Below, in pieces: positions 33,948-41,564 of a stretch of DNA of 64,000 bases. The stretch comes from Clostridia bacterium (GTDB lineage: Bacteria; Bacillota; Clostridia; Oscillospirales; Acutalibacteraceae). Positions within the stretch are counted from its first letter, which is position 1. Each line of letters begins with the position of its first letter. The translations under genes were made by a program, and so were the position numbers. The notes under the pieces were generated by a model, which was given only the letters and a program-made list of their open reading frames with translations, was not told the origin of the DNA and did not search any database. Where the stretch lies: the NCBI GenBank assembly GCA_017521125.1, contig JAFXDV010000007.1:124001-188000 (forward strand), in the 5' to 3' direction.

Positions 33948-34253
33948 ATGGCTATTATACACGTAAATTCAGAAAATTTTAACGAAGAGGTTTTAGAGTC
34001 GGCAAAGACCGTCATAGTTGACTTTTTTGCAAATTGGTGCGGCCCTTGTCAGATGATTGCACCAGTTTTAGAGGAAATCGCCAACGAGGATGCTAACATT
34101 GATATTGCAAAAATTGACGTTGATGAGAGCCCCGAGCTTGCAATTAAATATGGAATTAACTCTATACCTGCATTACTTGTTTTTAAAAACGGAGAGCTTA
34201 CAAATACAAGCATAGGTTTTAAAAGCAAGGCAGAAATTCTTGCGCTATTATAA
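33948..34253 (+). CDS. trxA: Thioredoxin
   Basis: A 101-residue cytoplasmic thioredoxin with the active site WCGPC (30-34), the cis-proline segment NSIPALLVFKNGE, and the full-length fold. It lies 2 bp after the FTR-like gene in a three-gene redox operon. The reductant is probably the FTR-like protein rather than an NADPH thioredoxin reductase, by context. Confidence 0.95.
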   Translation: MAIIHVNSENFNEEVLESAKTVIVDFFANWCGPCQMIAPVLEEIANEDANIDIAKIDVDESPELAIKYGINSIPALLVFKNGELTNTSIGFKSKAEILALL

Positions 34254-34257
34254 TTTT

Positions 34258-34290
34258 AAGTGCCGTTTATTAAAACGGCACTTTATTTTT
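34258..34290 (+). terminator. Terminator of the redox operon
   Basis: AAGTGCCGTTT / AAACGGCACTT with loop ATTA, then TATTTTT. Confidence 0.9.
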
Positions 34291-34300
34291 TAAATAATAC

Positions 34301-34329
34301 TTGATTTTTAAAGAAAAGCGTGTTAAAAT
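34301..34329 (+). promoter_or_regulatory. Promoter of tRNA-Pro
   Basis: TTGATT (34301-34306), 17 nt, TAAAAT (34324-34329). Confidence 0.7.
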
Positions 34330-34352
34330 AATGTTCGTGCTTAAAGCATTAT

Positions 34353-34429
34353 CCGGGTGTGGCTCAGTTTGGTAGAGCGCTTGAATGGGGTTCAAGAGGC
34401 CGTGAGTTCGATTCTCGCCACTCGGACCA
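34353..34429 (+). tRNA. tRNA-Pro(GGG)
   Basis: A 77-nt tRNA with acceptor CCGGGTG/CACTCGG, encoded CCA and anticodon stem-loop CTTGA-ATGGGGT-TCAAG, giving anticodon GGG followed by G37, as usual for tRNA-Pro. Confidence 0.95.
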
Positions 34430-34432
34430 AAT

Positions 34433-34463
34433 AAAAAAGACCGACTTTATGTCGGTCTTTTTT
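34433..34463 (+). terminator. Terminator of tRNA-Pro
   Basis: AAAAAAGACCGAC / GTCGGTCTTTTTT around TTTAT. Confidence 0.9.
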
Positions 34464-34489
34464 ATTTTTGATTTGAAAGGTGAAATAAA

Positions 34490-34556
34490 GTTTACGGACT
34501 CTTGAACCCGAGAGGGTCTGGCGTAAAGAAAAACAGTACGGTGTACTGTTTTTTGA
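34490..34556 (+). repeat. Truncated tRNA-tail cassette after tRNA-Pro
   Basis: After the tRNA terminator comes an antisense T-arm-like segment (GGACTCTTGAACCC) and the hairpin AAAAACAGTAC-GGT-GTACTGTTTTT (34529-34553). Bases 34504-34554 match 15145-15195 of the tRNA-Arg cassette at about 46 of 51 positions. The second tRNA tail and second terminator are missing, so this copy is truncated. Confidence 0.78.
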
Positions 34557-34573
34557 AAAAACAATGTATTTTC

Positions 34574-34602
34574 TTGACTATTGTGTTGATATGAGTTATG
34601 AT
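34574..34602 (+). promoter_or_regulatory. Promoter of the CE15-like hydrolase gene
   Basis: TTGACT (34574-34579), 17 nt, TATGAT (34597-34602). Confidence 0.75.
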
Positions 34603-34636
34603 TCAAGTAATCAAATATTTCCAAGGAGCGACCAAG

Positions 34637-35827
34637 ATGATACATGAAGATTTAATTAAGATAACTAAGTATGATGTTTTTGGGAAACTTCCAAATCTTT
34701 TTAAGTTTAATGATGGAACCGACGTAAAAACACCGGAGGATTTTGAGAGGAAAAAGGAAGAAATCAAGAAAGATGCCTTTCCAATACAGTATGGAGATCT
34801 TCCGCCTGAACCTGAATTTTTAGAGGTTGAAAAAATACACTGGCATTGGACTAACACAATGGCAACCTATCAGGTTACAACAGGAACAAGGAAAAATCCC
34901 ATTACATTCTTTATGTATTATAAAACTGCTCGTAGAGACCCTGTAAACCAACCTAAAAATCCTGTTGTAATAGATGGAGATTTTTGTTGGCCAAATGCTC
35001 GTATTACAGAAGATTATGTAAGGGCGTACCTCAAGAATAATGTAGACTTAATACTCTTTGACCGCACCGTCTTTTCTCACGACGTTCGTTTTGAAAGAAA
35101 GGTAGACGGCAGGGGACTAGGTCAAATTCACAGAACATATCCCGACCTTGACATAGGACAGATAGGAGCTTGGGCATGGGGATATTCGAGATGTATAGAT
35201 GCCCTTGAAAAGTTAGATATCTGCGACCTTTCTTGCATTGCTGTAACAGGTCATTCAAGGGGAGGAAAAACCGCTTTACTAGCAGGTATTCTCGATGAGA
35301 GAATTACAATAACTAACCCCAATTCGTCTTGCATGGGCGGTGGCGGTTGTTACCGTATAGACACAGAAGTAACCGATGAATATGGAAAAGAAAACCGCAA
35401 GAGCGAACGTATAAGTTGGTTTATAAAAGCAGGTTCAATCGATTGGTTTAATGCAAAGCTTGCTGATTATATGGACCGTGAAGATGAATTGCCCTTCGAT
35501 GCCCATTCCCTCAAGGCTCTTGTTGCCCCACGTATACTGTTTGTTTCAGAAGGAGCGAGTGATATTTCTGCAAACCCTGTTGGTTCTTGGCAGACTAATA
35601 TGGCGGCAACCGAAGTTTATAAACTTTATGGTAAAGAGGAGAATATGCTGTGGTATTTCAGAAATGGAGACCACGACCATACCCCCGGCGACGTCGAACA
35701 ACTTTGTAATATTATAAATCGAGAGAAATTTGGAAAGCCACTCAACGATAAATTCTTTAAAACTCCCTTTAAACCGATGGAGTTGGCTTTTGATTGGCGT
35801 TGTCCTGAAAAAATTATAATGACGTGA
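34637..35827 (+). CDS. Alpha/beta hydrolase, CE15 glucuronoyl esterase-like
   Basis: A 396-residue alpha/beta hydrolase. The nucleophile Ser207 is in VTGHSRGGKTALLAG, followed by DERITITNPNSSCMGGGGCYR, which resembles carbohydrate esterase family 15 (glucuronoyl methylesterases, motif GCSRxGK). The His is likely in NGDHDHTPGD near residue 352. ATG 34637 has AAGGAG 8 nt upstream. There is no signal peptide, so it would act on imported oligosaccharides, not on intact wall polymers. An SGNH hydrolase gene follows 17 bp later. Confidence 0.8.
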   Translation: MIHEDLIKITKYDVFGKLPNLFKFNDGTDVKTPEDFERKKEEIKKDAFPIQYGDLPPEPEFLEVEKIHWHWTNTMATYQVTTGTRKNPITFFMYYKTARRDPVNQPKNPVVIDGDFCWPNARITEDYVRAYLKNNVDLILFDRTVFSHDVRFERKVDGRGLGQIHRTYPDLDIGQIGAWAWGYSRCIDALEKLDICDLSCIAVTGHSRGGKTALLAGILDERITITNPNSSCMGGGGCYRIDTEVTDEYGKENRKSERISWFIKAGSIDWFNAKLADYMDREDELPFDAHSLKALVAPRILFVSEGASDISANPVGSWQTNMAATEVYKLYGKEENMLWYFRNGDHDHTPGDVEQLCNIINREKFGKPLNDKFFKTPFKPMELAFDWRCPEKIIMT

Positions 35828-35844
35828 ATTCTTGAGGTGTTAAA

Positions 35845-36534
35845 ATGGAAAATAAAGAATTAAAAGAAATGTATGAAGCAATAATAAAATCTAACGTGTT
35901 ATACAGCAAAACCCTTGTTACCGTAGGAGACTCCATTACCTATGGCGAAGATATGGATGAAGAGGGCTTTACAGAGGATAGAACACGCATGTCATATGGT
36001 TGGCAAATTGCAAACCGTAATAATATGAAGTTTTATAATTTAGGAAAATCTGGTAGCACTATGGCAGATGTTGAGGGTAAAAATGGTTTCTCTAAAGAAA
36101 ACGGCAGATATACACAGATGCCTGACCAAATCGATTACCTGACAATATTCTTTGGTTGGAATGATGCGGCATATGGTAAACTTGGTACAATAGATGATAC
36201 CACAAACGAAACCTATTATGGCGGCTTCAACGTGGTGCTTCCTTATCTTATAAAGAAATATCCTGATACAAAAATTTGCCTTATAGTTCCTTTCGGTGCG
36301 AGTGCAGGTCATCGTCAGGCGGTTCGTGAGGTGGCTGACAAGTGGGGAGTAGCTTGTTTTGATATGCACAAAAGCGGAACTCCTTTCCATTTCACAAAGG
36401 AAGCCGACGTAAATGTGGATAAGGAAATTGCAGAATTCAGAAGAGCACAGTATCAGGCAATTGGAGCACATCCAAACTATAAAGGCCACTGTCTTATCGG
36501 CAGAATGCTCGAGCATTTCTTAAGAGGTATATAA
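35845..36534 (+). CDS. SGNH/GDSL family hydrolase
   Basis: A 229-residue esterase-type protein with block I VTVGDSITYG (Ser30), block III GWNDAAYG (Asn) and a C-terminal HPNYKGH with the catalytic His. Deacetylation of a carbohydrate is likely but unproven. It lacks a signal peptide and is cotranscribed with the CE15-like hydrolase, suggesting joint removal of ester groups from sugars in the cytoplasm. Confidence 0.85.
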   Translation: MENKELKEMYEAIIKSNVLYSKTLVTVGDSITYGEDMDEEGFTEDRTRMSYGWQIANRNNMKFYNLGKSGSTMADVEGKNGFSKENGRYTQMPDQIDYLTIFFGWNDAAYGKLGTIDDTTNETYYGGFNVVLPYLIKKYPDTKICLIVPFGASAGHRQAVREVADKWGVACFDMHKSGTPFHFTKEADVNVDKEIAEFRRAQYQAIGAHPNYKGHCLIGRMLEHFLRGI

Positions 36535-36567
36535 AAAGAAAGCTACTGTTAATCAGTAGCTTTCTTT
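36535..36567. terminator. Bidirectional terminator
   Basis: AAAGAAAGCTACTG / CAGTAGCTTTCTTT around TTAAT. The convergent XRE gene ends inside it (36549). Confidence 0.88.
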
Positions 36568-37028
36568 AGTTTTTTAAGGAATTCAATTAAAAATTCTTTA
36601 TTGTGTTCATCTAAAGCATAAATATCGTTCAAAAGTTTGATGTCTGTATCATTAAAGAAACTTTCGTTTTTGTCAAGGTTATCATTTAGAACCTTTTTGC
36701 TCTCGTTTGACAGTTTATCAACACGATGAATTATTTTCATTTCCTCATCAGAAATTATACGATGCTCGTGGGTGGCAAAAATCGAGCCCGTATCGTGAAA
36801 ACGAGTAGGAGTGCGAGTTTCCTTACCGGTAACCAAATACTCCACACTAACCCCAAAAAGCTCTGAAAGGGCAGGTATTTGATGAATGGGAATGTGGCCT
36901 GTTGTTTCAATGTGGTGACACATACCTCTCGTTATATTAAGATGCTCATAAATCTGTTTTTGATTTATACCTTTTTCTTTGCGAAGGGTGGCTATTCTCT
37001 CTACAATATCATTGTTAATCTGGCCCAT
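36549..37028 (-). CDS. XRE family transcriptional regulator
   Basis: A 159-residue repressor-like protein. Residues 8-65 form a helix-turn-helix (IATLRKEKGINQKQIYEHLNITRGMCHHIETTGHIPIHQIPALSELFGVSVEYLVTG). The C-terminal part is helical and charged, with no recognised domain. ATG 37028 has GGAG 8 nt upstream. The recognition helix is unusual in carrying RGMCHHIE. Its targets are unknown; it is next to tRNA-Thr. Confidence 0.85.
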   Translation of the reverse strand: MGQINNDIVERIATLRKEKGINQKQIYEHLNITRGMCHHIETTGHIPIHQIPALSELFGVSVEYLVTGKETRTPTRFHDTGSIFATHEHRIISDEEMKIIHRVDKLSNESKKVLNDNLDKNESFFNDTDIKLLNDIYALDEHNKEFLIEFLKKLKKATD

Positions 37029-37047
37029 AATATTCTCCGTTCAACCC

Positions 37048-37076
37048 TTGACTAAAATTTAAAACATTGCTATAAT
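37048..37076 (+). promoter_or_regulatory. Promoter of tRNA-Thr
   Basis: TTGACT (37048-37053), 17 nt, TATAAT (37071-37076). Confidence 0.85.
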
Positions 37077-37087
37077 GTTAAATGTAC

Positions 37088-37163
37088 GCTAGAGTGGCTC
37101 AGGTGGTAGAGCAGCTGATTCGTAATCAGCAGGTCGTGGGTTCGAGTCCCATCTCTAGCTCCA
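37088..37163 (+). tRNA. tRNA-Thr(CGT)
   Basis: A 76-nt tRNA with acceptor GCTAGAG/CTCTAGC, discriminator T, encoded CCA and anticodon stem-loop GCTGA-TTCGTAA-TCAGC, giving anticodon CGT. It has only a simple terminator behind it and no tail cassette. Confidence 0.96.
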
Positions 37164-37190
37164 AATCCGTCTTTTAAGACGGATTTTCTA
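37164..37190 (+). terminator. Terminator of tRNA-Thr
   Basis: AATCCGTCTT / AAGACGGATT with a 2-nt loop, then TTCTATT. Confidence 0.85.
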
Positions 37191-37237
37191 TTATTTTAAC
37201 ATATTTCGACAAACTTTGTCAATATTGAGGATAATAT

Positions 37238-37270
37238 AAAGCCCTATCTGAGAAAATCAGATAGGGCTTT
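37238..37270 (-). terminator. Terminator of the ECF sigma operon
   Basis: AAAGCCCTATCTGA / TCAGATAGGGCTTT around a 5-nt loop, followed on the minus strand by ATATTAT. It ends the operon whose last gene stops at 37285. Confidence 0.8.
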
Positions 37271-37284
37271 AAGTCATTTTTAAA

Positions 37285-38208
37285 TTAGTTGTTTTTAGGT
37301 GTAGGGGATAGAATGTTTCCATTATCATCTAACAGATAAACCGCAAAAACACCATTTATTTGTGGGGGAATGCTCTTGGTAATTTGTCCGTTATAAATAA
37401 CCCTGACATCATCTCCCACATTAAAGGTAGGTAGTGGAATGTTAGACTCAAAGTCTAAAGCTACCGATATTTCATTTTCGGATTTTAAAGTGATTTCATC
37501 CTCATTTGGTTTAACAAGAATAGCATTTTCGCCCACCTCTAAAACCTTACCGTTAAAAGAATGTTCTTCTTTTTCTTTTACCTTTGGCTCTTTTATATAA
37601 TCAATGTTAAAGTAATCTAAATCTGAAAGGGAAATTTGCCCCTTTGCAAGAGCCTCTTTAGCTGTAGTTGTAGTTCCGTCTTTAAATGTAACTATTATAT
37701 ACTCGCTTTTTATACTGCTAAAATAATAGTCGTAAATGGCGTTCTCATAAAACTTTTCTAAAGCTTCGGCAGTAGCTATATCACTGTTTTTAGTTTTATC
37801 AACAATACTTTCAATTACGTCATTAGTATCGGTGTAAGAAATTTTCCAACCCATTTCCTCTAAAGATTTTAAATGTGTTTGGGGCAGATCATTTCTTGTA
37901 CCGTCTTCCAGCTTTTTGCAATAATATACTGTATTTTGACCCGGATATGACTCTAAAATCATGTTCTCACAAACAAGTAAAACCTTATCTCCCGTATCAA
38001 TGCCGTCAAAATCACATAAGCCCTTTTGGGTAATTGCGGTTGGCCCTTGTTCTTCGGTAACCCATAAATAAGAGTCGGTTTCAGTCTTTATAATTCGCGC
38101 AACTGTAAACATTTTGTTGTGCATTAAAGCAAAGTAGGTTGCACAAAGTATCACAGCAATAATGCCTAAAACTATAAAAAACGAAATTAAAAACTTCTTT
38201 TTGCTCAT
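37285..38208 (-). CDS. Membrane-anchored protein, DUF3221-like C terminus
   Basis: A 307-residue protein with one N-terminal membrane segment (KKFLISFFIVLGIIAVILCATYF) and an extracytoplasmic part. The last 90 residues (NGKVLEVGENAILVKPNE then FNVGDDVRVIYNGQITKSIPPQINGVFAVYLL) form an OB-like module similar to DUF3221/YobA. ATG 38208 overlaps the upstream stop as ATGA and has AGAGGTG before it. It is last in the ECF sigma operon; function unknown. Confidence 0.75.
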   Translation of the reverse strand: MSKKKFLISFFIVLGIIAVILCATYFALMHNKMFTVARIIKTETDSYLWVTEEQGPTAITQKGLCDFDGIDTGDKVLLVCENMILESYPGQNTVYYCKKLEDGTRNDLPQTHLKSLEEMGWKISYTDTNDVIESIVDKTKNSDIATAEALEKFYENAIYDYYFSSIKSEYIIVTFKDGTTTTAKEALAKGQISLSDLDYFNIDYIKEPKVKEKEEHSFNGKVLEVGENAILVKPNEDEITLKSENEISVALDFESNIPLPTFNVGDDVRVIYNGQITKSIPPQINGVFAVYLLDDNGNILSPTPKNN

Positions 38209-39314
38209 TTTATCACCTCTGTACCGCCCCATTCAACTACCGTAAAGCCTTGACGGTCAGGAGCGCATAACTCTTGATTTTCAATTTCTACACAAGTTTC
38301 CGCCGCCTTAAAGGTCATAAAAACACGAATAAGGGTATCAGGCTTTGGGTTAATATCAAGCCTTGCCGCATCGGTGTAGGATTCACGCTGAAAACTAATT
38401 ATATTATAAGGGTTTTTCTCCATTAGGGGAAGCCAGTAAACAATAAATTCATTGGCTTCTTTGCGACTTAGTCCTAATTCAGATAAAGCACCCTCTAAAA
38501 ACTTGGCAGAATCTTCTCCCTTAACACAAAAGCCTTTGTCAAAACTATAATCGGCGTTAATATCGCCTTCCCAATAAAGATAATTGTAGGTCTGCCCGTT
38601 TTTGTCGGTCAGTGTACCGTCAGGGGAAGCCGTAACAGACCATCCGTTTTCGTATTTAGGATAGGTGCAGATACATTCTCCGTTAAGGGAAAGCTTAACG
38701 TCCACGTCAGTTGTCTTTTCAGGGTAAAGATATATTACAGGCTTATAAGCCATCATTGAATCAGGCTCGAAATTGCTGACCTTTACATCGGTAAAATCTG
38801 CCTCAATTTTATGATTTATCGTATCATAATAGACGTTATCACAAGTGGCAATGATCTGGTCTCCAACACACCAATCATCAGAAAGTGTTCCGTTTAATTT
38901 GATTTCATACGGCATAGGAATAACCGTTTTGGCGAAAAAACAGTTGGAGTAAATTTCGGTTATCACTATGTCGGAAAATGGTGCATTTTCATACTTTTCT
39001 GCCGATTGTTTATCAAGCCATATGGGAGTATACTCTAAAGGTCTAAAGTCTTTAGAAGGATATAAAGCCTCGGCTTCATCCTTTTCAAATTCCCACAAAC
39101 TGTCAATACCTTTAAAATTATTGGGAAAACAATAAACCGCAGTTTTTCTAAAGATGTCTCGCCCTTCAATAAATTTGCTCCACTGAACAACCCTGTAGGT
39201 AAGAGAGGTGTAGGACCTGGTGCCTCCATCCTTGTAGGTCCTAATGTTAAATGGGAAGAAAAGCACAATAGCGACAACTACAATAAGAATAGGTATCCAT
39301 ATCTTCTTTTTCAT
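38205..39314 (-). CDS. Membrane-anchored exported protein with a KPVIYLYP domain
   Basis: A 369-residue protein with an N-terminal membrane anchor (residues 4-22). The C-terminal half contains AYKPVIYLYPEKTTDVDVKL, then WSVTASPDGTLTDKNG and NYLYWEGD, a domain I recognise from secreted clostridial and some fungal proteins but without known function. The preceding part includes a short OB-like segment (KLNGTLSDDWCVGDQIIATCD). AGGAGG precedes the ATG. It belongs to an ECF sigma operon, suggesting an envelope-stress role. Confidence 0.72.
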   Translation of the reverse strand: MKKKIWIPILIVVVAIVLFFPFNIRTYKDGGTRSYTSLTYRVVQWSKFIEGRDIFRKTAVYCFPNNFKGIDSLWEFEKDEAEALYPSKDFRPLEYTPIWLDKQSAEKYENAPFSDIVITEIYSNCFFAKTVIPMPYEIKLNGTLSDDWCVGDQIIATCDNVYYDTINHKIEADFTDVKVSNFEPDSMMAYKPVIYLYPEKTTDVDVKLSLNGECICTYPKYENGWSVTASPDGTLTDKNGQTYNYLYWEGDINADYSFDKGFCVKGEDSAKFLEGALSELGLSRKEANEFIVYWLPLMEKNPYNIISFQRESYTDAARLDINPKPDTLIRVFMTFKAAETCVEIENQELCAPDRQGFTVVEWGGTEVIK

Positions 39315-39325
39315 AATAAAGCCTC

Positions 39326-39913
39326 CTAATCAACCTCTTTTAATAAAATCTCTTTGCCTCCATCAAACTCTATAATTAAAAACTCAGAATTATCCTTTAC
39401 GCTAAAAACATTTCCCTTCATTTTTTTGTTTTTAAAATAACCGTTAAAGTCAGTAGTGCTTCCTAAAAGTTCATCTTTTTCGTAGAGGGTCATATCTTCA
39501 CTATATTTTTCAATATAGGTCTTGCCCTCGTAGGTAATATCAACAAAACGAATGCAAGGGCCCTCGGTTGTTTCATCGCTATCCTGCGGTGCCGAGCTTT
39601 GCATAGCAGGGGAGCCGTTAGAATTGTCAGGTTTTGTCGAGTTGCCTGTAGTGGCTTCTGTTTTGATACCTGTCATATTATTCCCATCAGTGTCGTTGGT
39701 ATTTTCATATTCAACATAATATGATTCCTCAATTTCGGGAGATGCTTTTTTTGGCAAAGTCTCCATCACGCCAAAACATACTGCCGCCGCCAAGCAAAGA
39801 CTAAGAGTAGGGACTAAAGTTCTTTTTAATGTCTTTTTTCTTTTTATCAATCGTTTATTTTCTTCATCAATACGTAAAAGTGCGCTTTTCGCCATTTCGT
39901 TATAACTCTTCAT
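39326..39913 (-). CDS. Probable anti-sigma factor
   Basis: A 195-residue single-pass membrane protein: cytoplasmic residues 1-30, membrane segment about 31-50, and an extracytoplasmic tail with a Ser/Asn/Pro-rich linker. It overlaps the ECF sigma gene by 14 bp, the usual arrangement for sigma/anti-sigma pairs. No zinc-binding ZAS motif is visible in the short cytoplasmic part, so the assignment rests on position and topology. Confidence 0.65.
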   Translation of the reverse strand: MKSYNEMAKSALLRIDEENKRLIKRKKTLKRTLVPTLSLCLAAAVCFGVMETLPKKASPEIEESYYVEYENTNDTDGNNMTGIKTEATTGNSTKPDNSNGSPAMQSSAPQDSDETTEGPCIRFVDITYEGKTYIEKYSEDMTLYEKDELLGSTTDFNGYFKNKKMKGNVFSVKDNSEFLIIEFDGGKEILLKEVD

Positions 39914-40457
39914 AACCGAAGTCCTCCTTGTTAAGTTGAGTTTTTAGTGATTTACGAGCACGGAAAAGAAGGGTTTCTATATTGTGAAGACTTTTTTTCA
40001 TAATTTTAGCCGTTTCTTTGTTGCTAAAGCCCTCAAAATATGTAAGATATATAACGCTTGCATAGTCAGGCTTTAAATTTTTAATGGCTTTATGTAAACT
40101 GATTTTCTGCTGCTTTTGTAAGTAAGAAATCTCAAGTAAATCTTCTTCATAGGAGGTTTCTCCCAAAGAGCCAAGGGGAATATTTACAGTTTTTTTCTGT
40201 TTTCTAAGATAATCAACCGCTAAATTTCTTCCCATTGTGTAAAGCCAGGTTTTAAAAGAGGAGCCGCCCTTGTCCTTTGGTTTTTTAATGCCGAGTTTTA
40301 CAAAGGTGTCCTCTGCCAAGTCTTCTGCAATATGAATGTCGTTTGTGAAACCGTTAAGATAAAGAATAAGTCCGTCCTTATAATCTCTTACAATTTCAAC
40401 AAATCCGCTCTCATCGCCTTGAAGGAAACGGCGGTAGCTACTTGCACCGTTATCCAC
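39900..40457 (-). CDS. ECF-type RNA polymerase sigma factor
   Basis: A 185-residue sigma-70 family protein with region 2 (FVEIVRDYKDGLILYLNGFTNDIHIAEDLAEDTFVKL, TWLYTMGRNLAVDYLRKQ) and region 4 (LKPDYASVIYLTYFEGFSNKETAKIMKKSLHNIETLLFRARKSLK). It heads a four-gene operon with a membrane anti-sigma candidate and two anchored exported proteins. The start at 40457 follows GGAGAG. Its promoter shares the -35 region with the divergent abrB promoter. Confidence 0.9.
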   Translation of the reverse strand: MDNGASSYRRFLQGDESGFVEIVRDYKDGLILYLNGFTNDIHIAEDLAEDTFVKLGIKKPKDKGGSSFKTWLYTMGRNLAVDYLRKQKKTVNIPLGSLGETSYEEDLLEISYLQKQQKISLHKAIKNLKPDYASVIYLTYFEGFSNKETAKIMKKSLHNIETLLFRARKSLKTQLNKEDFGYEEL

Positions 40458-40535
40458 AAAATCTCTCCTTCCCTTAAGACCTTTTGTGTCTCTTCACCTA
40501 TTACACGAAAAACAAGGCAAAAACCTCACACCTTA

Positions 40536-40564
40536 ATTATACATTAAGAAAAGCTTATTGACAA
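40536..40564 (-). promoter_or_regulatory. Promoter of the ECF sigma operon
   Basis: On the minus strand TTGTCA (40559-40564), 17 nt, TATAAT (40536-40541). Its -35 box overlaps that of the divergent promoter. Confidence 0.8.
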
Positions 40565-40595
40565 CAATAAAGAAAAAAAGTATAATTAGTTATAC
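40558..40595 (+). promoter_or_regulatory. Promoter and palindromic operator of the abrB operon
   Basis: TTGACA (40558-40563), 17 nt, TATAAT (40581-40586). The inverted repeat GTATAA-TTAG-TTATAC (40580-40595) covers the -10 box and is a candidate operator, perhaps for the AbrB-type protein itself. Confidence 0.8.
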
Positions 40596-40629
40596 AAATC
40601 ATACTTTTCATACTAAAGAGGTGTTTGCT

Positions 40630-40836
40630 ATGGTAGGGCCAAAAGGAAAATATGCCTGGACAGTAACGGTAGGGGAAAAGGGACAAATCGTTATACCAAA
40701 ACAGGCAAGAGAACTTTTTAACATCAAAGCGGGAGATAATCTTATAATTTTAGGGGATGAAAAAAGAGGTCTTGCAATTCCGCCACAGACAATGTTGCAA
40801 AAGTTTTCCCATATTGTTTTTGAAGAGGAAGAATAA
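40630..40836 (+). CDS. AbrB/SpoVT family DNA-binding protein
   Basis: A 68-residue swapped-hairpin regulator with the typical TVTVGEKGQIVIPKQARELFNIKAGDNLIILGDEKRGLAI. ATG 40630 is chosen because AAGAGGTG is 7 nt upstream; the longer frame lies over the promoter. It is first in an operon with an ABC-2 exporter, ending one base into the ATPase gene, so it probably regulates that exporter. Confidence 0.9.
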   Translation: MVGPKGKYAWTVTVGEKGQIVIPKQARELFNIKAGDNLIILGDEKRGLAIPPQTMLQKFSHIVFEEEE

Positions 40837-41564
40837 TGAAAGCAATAGAAATTAAAAATCTTACCAAAAGGTATAAAGACGTGGTAGCAGTAAACGACTT
40901 GAACCTTGATATAGAAAAGGGAGAGCTTTTTGCCCTTCTTGGTGTAAACGGTGCAGGAAAAACCACAACAATAAAAATGCTTTCCTGTTTAATAAAGGCA
41001 ACAAGTGGAGATGCCTTTTTAATGGAGAAAAGTATAAAAACCCACACCAATGCCGTAAAATCTATAATAGGTATTTCCCCTCAGGAAACGGCAGTAGCAC
41101 AGGGACTTAGTGTTAGAGAAAATCTTGAACTTATCTGCGGAATTTACGGTTTTAGCAAGGATAAAACCAAGAAAAAAATAGAAGAATTAACCGAGGAATT
41201 CGGACTTAATGAAGTCTTAAATAAAAGACCGAGCAAGCTTTCGGGTGGTTGGCAGAGAAGACTTAGTATCGCCCTGGCTTTAATTGGAGAACCGGAGATT
41301 CTCTTTTTAGATGAACCAACCTTAGGGCTGGACGTTATTGCACGTAGTGAGCTTTGGGATACGATACGCTCCCTTAAAGGCAAGGTAACCATTATTCTTA
41401 CCACTCACTATATGGAAGAGGCAGAAAGCCTTTCAGATAGAATTGGAGTTATGAAACAGGGAAGACTTATAGCCCTTGGTACCGCTGAGGAATTAAAGAA
41501 AAAGACAGGCGCCGAAAAATTTGAAGAAGCCTTTGTTACACTTGTAAAGGAGGCATCAAAATGA
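40836..41564 (+). CDS. ABC-2 type exporter, ATP-binding protein
   Basis: A 242-residue ATPase with Walker A GVNGAGKTTT (about 33-42), signature LSGGWQRRLSIALAL, Walker B ILFLDEPTLGLD and the switch TTHYMEEAE. It belongs to the drug/bacteriocin export (DrrA/CcmA) family. It overlaps the permease gene by 4 bp. The substrate is unknown. Confidence 0.93.
   Translation: MKAIEIKNLTKRYKDVVAVNDLNLDIEKGELFALLGVNGAGKTTTIKMLSCLIKATSGDAFLMEKSIKTHTNAVKSIIGISPQETAVAQGLSVRENLELICGIYGFSKDKTKKKIEELTEEFGLNEVLNKRPSKLSGGWQRRLSIALALIGEPEILFLDEPTLGLDVIARSELWDTIRSLKGKVTIILTTHYMEEAESLSDRIGVMKQGRLIALGTAEELKKKTGAEKFEEAFVTLVKEASK

Noticed and set aside
34364..34645. Minus-strand open frame across tRNA-Pro
   Set aside because: Antisense of the tRNA; the peptide ending SEWRESNSRPLEPHSSALPN is a common tRNA artefact.
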